From an uncultured Sphingomonadaceae bacterium (lineage in GTDB: Bacteria > Pseudomonadota > Alphaproteobacteria > Sphingomonadales > Sphingomonadaceae), in NCBI GenBank assembly GCA_947501325.1, contig CANMVC010000002.1:372001-436000 (forward strand): a stretch of 64,000 nt of DNA, read 5' to 3'. The notes beneath the pieces are model-generated. The model was not told the DNA's origin and searched no databases. It worked only from the letters and a program-made list of their open reading frames with translations. Shown here one piece after another: positions 57,087-64,000 of the stretch; position 1 is the stretch's first letter, and every line of letters begins with the position of its first letter. A program made the position numbers and the translations under genes.

Positions 57087-60000
57087 TCAGAAACGAAACG
57101 ACATATTCATCACCGCCCGGTCATCACGATATATTTGCTGGCCAATGCGAGATTCTAACGCGCCACCGATAGAAAGTGGTCCGTTGGTAAACTGAAAGCC
57201 ACCCTTCACTTCACCATAGGAGGAATCTTGCAGGCCGATTGGCAAAGCCAATGCAACATTCTCGGCGTCAAGGAAACGGACAAGAAAGTTGGTATCGTTG
57301 CCTGACAAACGATTGACGTAATCAACCTTCATTTCCGGATGGAAAGACCAACCAGAAGCAAAGCCCAACTTACTGCTGCCGGACAGTTTCAACCCGACTT
57401 TTGCATCGACGCCCGATCGACTAATATCATCCACTGTCAGCGCCAGGTCACCTGCACCATCGCGGAATCCGTTTACCGCATAGGATGAATATCCGATGCT
57501 GGCACGCGGTGTCAGGGTCAACCCATCCATGGCGATATTGTAACCAGCTTCGATCTCAGTGGCAAACGTCAGCGAGTTGGTGTTCAGATTATTCTGTGAC
57601 AAACCAACAGACAAACGGCTCGTGCTGTCGATCCGAGAATAGCCAATAGACGCTTGGCCTCCGAGGTAGAAACTACGACCAAGATCATAGCTGCCGTAAA
57701 CTGACGCTTGATTGGTCTCGACATTTGCAAGACTTCCACCAACCTGCTGTGCACCGTCGGCATAGCCAAATGCCGTCCCAAAGTTGGTTCTGTCATCCAG
57801 GGCGAATTCCAGGCCCATTGCAATATGCCAGCTACCTTGCTGATCGTCTGTTCCATTGCCAGAAAAAGCCAAGGCTGACTGATTATAACCTGCCGACATA
57901 AAACCGCTCATATTTTCGGGAAGCGCAACCGCATTCCAATCCGATGACTGGTAGTTACCGGCAAAGCTCATCTGGGATGCGGTGCTGTTGGTTAGATGGC
58001 GGTTGTTTAAAACCCCAGGCGCACCAATGATCCTGATTTTACCCTTCACCCCTTGCTTCGCACTAAGCAAAGACAAGCGATCGGAAACAAGGCTGCGCAT
58101 TGCATAACCCTGTTGTTGATCGAGCGTCGTTGTCCGTCCGGCCTGTGTTGCCGAAAGGCTCTGGAATGTAGCGTTTAACTGGCCAACTTCCATGACATCA
58201 ATGAGACCATAGACATCAGCGAGATCATTGTAGCTGTTGAGCCGAGCCCCATCCAAAGCATTACCAAAAGCCAGGGAGAACGGATTGGTGACACCATTGC
58301 TGCCAAAGAAGTCAGAGAACCGGATGGCACGCATGCGCGCTGTGACATTATCCGGGCCATAGATGAGTTCCGGATAAAGCACACCGATACGACCTACCAC
58401 ATCGTCAAAGGTGTTTTCGACACCACCCTCGGCCGTGATGATTTCAAAGGTTTGACCAAACCGGGCGCTGTTGCGACCAAAAGCATTGATCACAGCAGCA
58501 GTACCCCCCAGCGAAATGATGCCAGGATTATCATCATCGCTAAGCACCGCTAGCTTGTCGTTACCAGACCGACCGACATCAAAAATAGATAGCGTGCCAG
58601 ATGCAAGAATGACATCACCTGCGATTGTCAGCGTGCCGGTATCACCAAAGTCAAGGCCCGGTGCTATAGAACCATTGACCGATGTCAGGAATGTGGGGTC
58701 GAAGAGGCCGGTGCCTGTTAACAGCCCTACACCGAGAAAAGCTTCACCCGTTGTAAGAGTACCCCGAAGGTCAAGCCATCCGCCTGTCTGCGTATAATCA
58801 CCCCAGACTTTCAAGTTCCCTCGTCGGCGAATATCGAGCCGGGCTGCGCCCTCTAGATTGAGGCGATCAATAGTCACGTCGTCGCGCAGTCTTGTCGCTC
58901 CGGCTGCGGCCAGTGTCACTTCGTAATAGCGTGCCCGAACGCCAGCTGATGGGTCAGCCACGACATTATTCGGGACGAAATTACGGCTGCCCGGACCGCC
59001 CTCGATAAACACACTATTCGGTGTTCCCTCATCAAAATCAACGCTCAAAGTTGAGAGGTCGAGACAATCATCGAGAAAACAAACGTTGCCGAATTTGGGT
59101 GTGTCGCCTGTCACGCCTTGGGCTTCAAAACCCGGGAGCGCATTGACGAGTTCCCCATCCACGCTAATGGCATAGCTTGGGTCCATATCCTGCACCCAAT
59201 GACGCGGGTTCATCCAGTTGCGTGTTCCAGCGCGACTGGATGCATAAACATAGCTGTTGTTTGCCACAATCTGATCCCAGAACAGATAGAGCGGCTGATA
59301 AAAGCTTTGTGTGCCGTAAGATGAGAAGGGTTGGAATGTGAGTTCCGGATTAGGGTCGTCCTCACTACCGAAAAACCGTGAACCGCCCGACAATACTGAT
59401 GTAATCACCGGTATATCAAACAGCTCATCTGCAACCAATGCACTTCCAGAGTCACCACCAGCTGTCGTCCCTTCGCGTGGCAATGCCGCCCCATCATAAA
59501 GGTCGAAGTCGAACCGGCCATTTTCTGGATCGAAAACGGCTTCTCCATCCGGGCTGTCAAAGTCGGTGTTATACAGAGTTTGGGGTAATGCTGGATCACC
59601 AGGGCCAAAGAGGAAGTTATTCCTGTCGTCCAGCGAACTAGCGGATGAGATCATATTTTCTGCAATACGGCGGCGAAAATCGATACCAAGATTGGAACCA
59701 TCAGGCCCCAGTCCTCTTGCGCCATAACCATTTATAACGCCGTGAGTTTCTTCCCTTAACGGCGAAAAAAGAAGGGTCCAGGTTGGAACGCCGTCAGCAT
59801 GTGTATCGAGGGTGGCCAGCGCAACATCCGCTTCAAGAAAGCCCAGCGGGACGGAACGTTCATCATACCAAACCTGTTCCACATTATAGATATTGAAATC
59901 GACGTCTGTCTGATTGGCTGCACCACCATCAAGGCCGACCCAGCGCCGCACGGCCGGAAGGTTGTCAGCGCTAAAGCCGAAAGCGATTGCCGTACCACCG

Positions 60001-60398
60001 GTTGCAAATCCATAGCTTTCTGCCGCCTGATCATTTACACAATGCGCAGCAAATATAACGGTTCGCGGATTGATTAACGTGCCTGTGCAAAGGCCCAACC
60101 CAAATGTATTCTGATCCGGCCTAGTAGTCATTTGGCCAACACCCGTGACGTCAACTATATTGTCAAAAACTCCAACCGGCGGCGGGTCGTCTAACGTCAG
60201 ATCATCCCGTATGACGATGCTTGGAGCGTCCTCGACCATAACCGGTCGCGATTGCGCGCTTTGTTCGTAAAGCATCGGCGCAGAATTTTCAGCACCTGCT
60301 AATGCCGTCTGCGCTTGGGCCGGCGCTGCCAGTGCTGCGATACAAGCGATGGATGAAACGTTTATCAATAGTAGTCGGTTAATGTCGCGGATTTGCAT
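57087..60398 (-). CDS. Autotransporter with trypsin-like serine protease passenger
   Basis: A 1,103-residue type V secretion protein. A signal peptide (about residues 1-30, ending PAQAQ) is followed by an S1-type protease domain with a complete triad: His119 in FAAHCVND, Asp191 in EADVALATLD and Ser317 in GGDSGSAL. Next comes a beta-helical passenger stretch (about 420-760; repeats such as GTLTTGEAFLGVGLLTGTG). The last roughly 280 residues form the autotransporter barrel, ending in the BAM-recognised MSFRF. The protein should be exported to the surface and may be self-released. It has its own terminator and is not in an operon with thyA. Confidence 0.9.
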   Translation of the reverse strand: MQIRDINRLLLINVSSIACIAALAAPAQAQTALAGAENSAPMLYEQSAQSRPVMVEDAPSIVIRDDLTLDDPPPVGVFDNIVDVTGVGQMTTRPDQNTFGLGLCTGTLINPRTVIFAAHCVNDQAAESYGFATGGTAIAFGFSADNLPAVRRWVGLDGGAANQTDVDFNIYNVEQVWYDERSVPLGFLEADVALATLDTHADGVPTWTLLFSPLREETHGVINGYGARGLGPDGSNLGIDFRRRIAENMISSASSLDDRNNFLFGPGDPALPQTLYNTDFDSPDGEAVFDPENGRFDFDLYDGAALPREGTTAGGDSGSALVADELFDIPVITSVLSGGSRFFGSEDDPNPELTFQPFSSYGTQSFYQPLYLFWDQIVANNSYVYASSRAGTRNWMNPRHWVQDMDPSYAISVDGELVNALPGFEAQGVTGDTPKFGNVCFLDDCLDLSTLSVDFDEGTPNSVFIEGGPGSRNFVPNNVVADPSAGVRARYYEVTLAAAGATRLRDDVTIDRLNLEGAARLDIRRRGNLKVWGDYTQTGGWLDLRGTLTTGEAFLGVGLLTGTGLFDPTFLTSVNGSIAPGLDFGDTGTLTIAGDVILASGTLSIFDVGRSGNDKLAVLSDDDNPGIISLGGTAAVINAFGRNSARFGQTFEIITAEGGVENTFDDVVGRIGVLYPELIYGPDNVTARMRAIRFSDFFGSNGVTNPFSLAFGNALDGARLNSYNDLADVYGLIDVMEVGQLNATFQSLSATQAGRTTTLDQQQGYAMRSLVSDRLSLLSAKQGVKGKIRIIGAPGVLNNRHLTNSTASQMSFAGNYQSSDWNAVALPENMSGFMSAGYNQSALAFSGNGTDDQQGSWHIAMGLEFALDDRTNFGTAFGYADGAQQVGGSLANVETNQASVYGSYDLGRSFYLGGQASIGYSRIDSTSRLSVGLSQNNLNTNSLTFATEIEAGYNIAMDGLTLTPRASIGYSSYAVNGFRDGAGDLALTVDDISRSGVDAKVGLKLSGSSKLGFASGWSFHPEMKVDYVNRLSGNDTNFLVRFLDAENVALALPIGLQDSSYGEVKGGFQFTNGPLSIGGALESRIGQQIYRDDRAVMNMSFRF

Positions 60399-60586
60399 TC
60401 GAACGCTCCTTAAGAGTTGGTTGAACTACGCATCACTACTGTTTTTAGGTGTGTTCACGACTCGGTGACAATCTCATAATAGCATGATTTATTGTAAATT
60501 TACATTCCTGTGATGGAACATTGTTACGCGCCCTTGTCATCCCGTAATCGGAAGGCGCAATTTTTCAGAGGTTGAAGGCTTGTTCT

Positions 60587-61519
60587 TTAAACAGCTACCG
60601 GCGCAGAAATATGCGGTTGTGGCGCGTAATCCAGAACTTCAAAATCAGTAATGCTATAGTCAAAAATCGATTTTGGTTTGTCCAATATTTTAAGTTTAGG
60701 CTCTCCTGCAGGCGTTCGCGAGAGTTGTTCTTCAACCAGTTCCGAGTGGTTCATATACAAATGGACATCGCCGCCATTCCAAACCAACTCTCCAGGCTCC
60801 AAATCACATTGCTGTGCAATCATTCGAACCAATAATGCTGCCGAATACACGTTGAAAGCGAAACCGAGACCAAGATCACAACTGCGCTGATATAATATAC
60901 CCGACAATTTTCCATTGGCGACATAAAACTGATAGGTTTTATGACATGGTGGCAAGGCCATTTCGTCAAGTTCAGCCACATTCCAACCAGTAAAAATGTG
61001 CCTTCTGGAACCAGGATTATTTCTAAGACCATCAATCAGCAGCTGTATCTGATTGATTCCTTTCTCTTCTCGGCGATAGAGGCCCTCTCCTGCAGGCACA
61101 TAACGGGGCCAATTCACCCACTGCTTGCCATAAACAGGACCCAAGTCACCCCATTGCTGTGCAAAGGCATCATCCTCAATGATGCGCTCTTCGAAAGCAT
61201 CGCGGCTTATTTTATTCCCGGTTTCTTTCCGATATTTGTCCAGCGGCCAATCGGTCCAGATATGGACTTTTTGTGCTACGAGTGAACGGATATTGGTATC
61301 ACCGGTAAGGAACCAGAGCATTTCCCGCGTAGCAGTTTTCCAAAAAACGCGTTTGGTGGTGAGAAGCGGAATTGCGTCATCCGCAAGGTTAAAGCGCATC
61401 GTGGCGCCGAATATAGCCCGCGTGCCAACGCCAGTGCGATCAATCCGTTCGTCACCATTCATCCAAATATGACGCATCAGATCAAGATATTGTTGCTCAT
61501 AATGCTGGCCAGGAATCAC
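60587..61519 (-). CDS. thyA: Thymidylate synthase
   Basis: A 310-residue folate-dependent enzyme that makes dTMP from dUMP. The active-site Cys is in ALPPCHKTYQFYV, with RRHIFTGWNVAELDEM before it and RSCDLGLGFAFNV and HLYMNHSELVEEQ after it. An insertion around DAFEERIIEDDAFAQQWGDL makes it longer than the E. coli enzyme. It is AT-richer than neighbouring core genes, a possible sign of transfer. The 188 bp between it and the autotransporter gene hold no gene that I can support. Confidence 0.94.
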   Translation of the reverse strand: MIPGQHYEQQYLDLMRHIWMNGDERIDRTGVGTRAIFGATMRFNLADDAIPLLTTKRVFWKTATREMLWFLTGDTNIRSLVAQKVHIWTDWPLDKYRKETGNKISRDAFEERIIEDDAFAQQWGDLGPVYGKQWVNWPRYVPAGEGLYRREEKGINQIQLLIDGLRNNPGSRRHIFTGWNVAELDEMALPPCHKTYQFYVANGKLSGILYQRSCDLGLGFAFNVYSAALLVRMIAQQCDLEPGELVWNGGDVHLYMNHSELVEEQLSRTPAGEPKLKILDKPKSIFDYSITDFEVLDYAPQPHISAPVAV

Positions 61520-61692
61520 ACTGCTTACTCCAAAATAGTTGCTACAACGCTATACAGCTCTTTTGATATGCTCAACCAAGCAATTTGCAGTATTAATCGA
61601 CCGGCGCCGCGATCCTTTAGAATATCTCGTCATTCTTGCTATCTGTCCAGAATGAACCCTCGCGACCAAAGCTAATGCGAAAAACTTGGATG

Positions 61693-62274
61693 CTACAATT
61701 GTTGGCTAGCCCAGTGTTTTAAGTCACTAACAATTTTCCCCTTGGAGCCGTCGAGGGTTTCAAAGGCAGCATTCAATATCGCAGCTAAGAACTGGCGCAA
61801 GTCAATCAACGCATATGGCGAACGATGCGCATCCAAGCCTTCGCTTGATAAAATTTCCATCAGATCATTATGAGAGAGCAATTTGACGGTCTGGCTCCAA
61901 TCACTCTCAGCTTTGAGCGACATAAGGTTGGACAACTCGACGATAAGAAAACATGGAAAATCGTCGCCGTCATCGGCTTGTCCTCCTCGCGCGACCCGTG
62001 CAACAGCCGATAAAAAAACATCTTCAAATTTTACGATCTCATTAACACTGCGATCCGGCGTTGAGCCTATTTCCAGGCAATCGAGAGCAAGTCCGATAAG
62101 AAATAATTCTCGCCAAGAATATGCAACCATATGCCCCTTGCCTGTATTTGCTCCGGCAGGAAAGCCAAGGCGTTGAAAATGTTGCAGCCTGCCCCGAAAC
62201 GCGACTACCTTATCTTTCGTTATCTTGTGTTTTATCGAAAGTATTTCCAATATCTCTGAATATGAGATCTCCAT
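61693..62274 (-). CDS. Unknown protein with MerR-like N-terminal region
   Basis: A 193-residue soluble protein. Its first 80 residues look like a winged-helix/MerR-type DNA-binding unit (KVVAFRGRLQHFQRLGFPAG, then YSWRELFLIGLALDCLEIG with the spacing of a MerR effector helix). The rest is helical with no recognised motif. A perfect inverted repeat lies 50 bp upstream of the start and could be its own operator, which is speculation. The 173 bp up to thyA hold no gene that I can support. Confidence 0.6.
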   Translation of the reverse strand: MEISYSEILEILSIKHKITKDKVVAFRGRLQHFQRLGFPAGANTGKGHMVAYSWRELFLIGLALDCLEIGSTPDRSVNEIVKFEDVFLSAVARVARGGQADDGDDFPCFLIVELSNLMSLKAESDWSQTVKLLSHNDLMEILSSEGLDAHRSPYALIDLRQFLAAILNAAFETLDGSKGKIVSDLKHWASQQL

Positions 62275-62323
62275 CGCCTGCCCCCGAATTTGTTATCATT
62301 ATTCCACACACCAGTTGCACAAC

Positions 62324-62369
62324 ACGCCCAGCTTATGAACAATATTGTTATTGTTCATAAGCTGGGCGT
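62324..62369. repeat. Perfect 21-bp inverted repeat with four-base loop
   Basis: ACGCCCAGCTTATGAACAAT plus one base (62324-62344) is followed by TTGT and then its exact reverse complement (62349-62369). It lies downstream of the Lrp gene and upstream of the MerR-like gene, both on the minus strand. There is no T tract on either strand, so an ordinary terminator is unlikely; an operator, an RNA hairpin or a remnant of a mobile element are possible. Confidence 0.85.
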
Positions 62370-62433
62370 TTGGGACGTATTTATCAAGCATTGTTATTAC
62401 CAATTTGGGAGTGCCGCTGCGAAATATCTAGGT

Positions 62434-62916
62434 TTATATGGTTTCAGCCAAGTCCACCTTCACAGCACGCTTCACTTCTTCCATGACGGGGAAGGTCGTT
62501 GTTTGGTAGACGCCTGGCAAGTCGTTTATGCAATCGGTAAGAATCGCCCGATATTCCTCCATATTGCGACAGCGCACCTTGAGGAGATAGTCGAAGCCGC
62601 CTGCCATCATATGGCATGACTGAATCGCATCCATTTTTCGAACAGCAGCATTAAATTGCTCAAGATGCCGGCGACTGGTCGCCTCCAGTTTCACCTGAAT
62701 GAACACAACATAGTTTTTTCGTATCTTCCGCATATTCAGCCGCGCATGATAGCCGGTGATATAGCCTTCTTCCTCAAGGCGCTTGAGACGAATCTGACAG
62801 GGAGTTTTGGATAACCCTACTTGTGCAGAAAGCGAAGAAAGAGAAAGCCGACCGTCGGCCTGAACCGCAGCCAATATTCGCCAATCAAATTTATCAAGCT
62901 GTCTATCTTCTATCAT
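62434..62916 (-). CDS. putR: Lrp/AsnC family regulator, probable activator of putA
   Basis: A 160-residue feast/famine regulator. The N-terminal HTH is LSSLSAQVGLSKTPCQIRLK followed by RLEEEGYI; the C-terminal RAM ligand domain contains HMMAGGFDYLLKVRCRNMEE. It is divergent from putA with 106 bp between them, the arrangement of the proline-responsive PutR in alphaproteobacteria. The ligand is inferred from this context only. Confidence 0.85.
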   Translation of the reverse strand: MIEDRQLDKFDWRILAAVQADGRLSLSSLSAQVGLSKTPCQIRLKRLEEEGYITGYHARLNMRKIRKNYVVFIQVKLEATSRRHLEQFNAAVRKMDAIQSCHMMAGGFDYLLKVRCRNMEEYRAILTDCINDLPGVYQTTTFPVMEEVKRAVKVDLAETI

Positions 62917-63022
62917 ATATCAAAACTTTCGCTCTATTAAATGGCATATAATTAGTATTTTTTCCTACTCCTTTCCATTTTTTGGGCATTACTTACCTAA
63001 TAGAATTCGATAAATTCGCAAG

Positions 63023-64000
63023 ATGAATCAGCACAAGCCCGTCCGCACATCCGATCACAAACTTCGTACCATCATTTCTGATGCGACTTGGCATGCAGAA
63101 AAGGTTGCGCAAGCAGAAATGCTGAGAAATCTCAATTTGGACAGTGCCGCTTGGGCCAGGATATCAGCCAGCAGCAGCACCTTGATAAAAGATCTGCGCG
63201 CCCAAACAAAAAAACCGCTAATTGATCAATTCCTCACAGAATATGGCTTGTCGAGTGACGAAGGCATCCAACTGATGCGGTTGGCAGAGGCATTGTCTCG
63301 TACCACAGACCCAATAACGGCTAACGAATTGATCCGCGACAAGCTTACCGACCGCCGCTGGCTTTCGCACAGCGGGTCGGGTCATACAGTGGCAATGAGT
63401 TTGTCTGGCAGAGCTTTGCATCTGGCCGACAAATGGCTGCAATGGACCAAAGATAGCAAAAACCCGTTAGTAAAAATTGGCAATGCCAAATTTCGTTTTT
63501 TCACGCGTACCGCAATTAAGGCGTTGTCATCCCAATTTGTGTTCGCCGAGACACTCGAAAAAGCGCTCAAGCGAAGTACGGTATATGGGCGAAAAGGTTA
63601 CCTGTTTTCATTTGATATGCTGGGGGAAGCGGCCCGTACAGCCGGAGATGCAGAAAAATACTATGCTGCATATGCCAACGCCTTGGACAAAGTAGCTGAC
63701 CACGCACAATCGGATGATCCGCGTTTAAATAACGGGATTTCCGTGAAACTTTCTGCCCTGCACCCGCGCTATGAATATGCTCAGGCAGAACATGTCGTCC
63801 CGGATATAACTGCCAAGCTGTTGAAGTTGGCGGTCAAAGCACGCGAGGCCAATGTCCAGGTTACCATCGATGCAGAAGAAGCCGAGCGACTTGATATATC
63901 GATGGATGTTCTCGCGGCCCTTGTGGCTGCCCCTGAATTGAAAGGTTGGCAAGGGCTCGGCTTCGTCGTGCAAGCTTACCAAAGACGCGCCTTGCCCTTG
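63023..64000 (+). CDS. putA: Proline dehydrogenase / delta-1-pyrroline-5-carboxylate dehydrogenase PutA, N-terminal part (cut by window edge)
   Basis: From the ATG at 63023 the frame is open for 326 codons to the window end. The first about 130 residues are the helical dimerisation/arm region. The proline dehydrogenase barrel follows, with YLFSFDMLGEAARTAGDAEK, then GISVKLSALHPRYEYAQ and VTIDAEEAERLD, all typical of PutA. The FAD-dependent half oxidises proline; the aldehyde dehydrogenase half lies beyond the window. No ribbon-helix-helix DNA-binding domain is at the N-terminus, so control is likely by the divergent Lrp-type gene. Confidence 0.94.
   Translation, partial: MNQHKPVRTSDHKLRTIISDATWHAEKVAQAEMLRNLNLDSAAWARISASSSTLIKDLRAQTKKPLIDQFLTEYGLSSDEGIQLMRLAEALSRTTDPITANELIRDKLTDRRWLSHSGSGHTVAMSLSGRALHLADKWLQWTKDSKNPLVKIGNAKFRFFTRTAIKALSSQFVFAETLEKALKRSTVYGRKGYLFSFDMLGEAARTAGDAEKYYAAYANALDKVADHAQSDDPRLNNGISVKLSALHPRYEYAQAEHVVPDITAKLLKLAVKAREANVQVTIDAEEAERLDISMDVLAALVAAPELKGWQGLGFVVQAYQRRALPL

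Overview
The window looks like a chromosomal segment of a Sphingomonadales alphaproteobacterium, probably a marine, moderate-GC member near Parasphingorhabdus, Sphingorhabdus or Sphingopyxis. This is inferred from gene order and protein flavour: trpDC-moaC-moeA-lexA, a full 14-gene nuo operon ending in birA-coaX-rnj-DUF1467, zapA-6S RNA-fau, an alphaproteobacterial SOS box, and DUF2842/DUF1467 proteins. Most of the sequence is core genome. No insertion sequence, prophage, integrase or CRISPR array was seen.

Layout. 1-8.6 kb (mostly +): tryptophan synthesis (trpD tail, trpC), molybdenum cofactor genes (moaC, moeA), lexA with its own SOS box, comEC on the minus strand, gltX and gltA. 8.6-15.2 kb: an uncharacterised signalling-like group made of a histidine-kinase-like protein with no H-box histidine, a helical unknown, a membrane protein with a nucleotidyltransferase-like N-terminus, an Hpt-like protein with no phosphorylatable histidine, and a large divergent membrane coiled-coil protein. 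15.2-34.1 kb (minus): DUF1467, rnj, coaX, birA and nuoN to nuoA, tightly coupled. Extra small genes sit between nuoD and nuoE (three) and between nuoE and nuoF (a 30-residue membrane peptide). 34.2-43 kb (minus): suhB, efp, thiE, an O-methyltransferase and a fda-pgk-gap-tkt carbon-metabolism block. A tandem pair of small paralogous unknown genes lies on the plus strand between efp and thiE. 43.1-44.8 kb: a short coiled-coil gene, zapA, 6S RNA, fau, DUF2842 and tRNA-Asp.

45.2-53.1 kb (+) is the most unusual region: three exported DUF11-like (Ig-fold) proteins followed by a protein of about 1,700 residues that joins the same N-terminal module, DUF11-like and SdrD-B/carboxypeptidase-regulatory-like domains to a large predicted outer-membrane beta-barrel. 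It is preceded by a 387-bp region dense in dyads with an exact TTAA-N7-TTAA CtrA-type box, and a strong terminator-like hairpin separates the barrel gene from the DUF11 genes. This is the best candidate here for an undescribed surface or export system.

53.3-64 kb: branched-chain 2-oxoacid dehydrogenase genes (E2, E1-beta, E1-alpha), a trypsin-like autotransporter protease, thyA, an unknown MerR-like protein, a perfect 21-bp inverted repeat, an Lrp/AsnC regulator and the divergent 5' part of putA, cut by the window edge.
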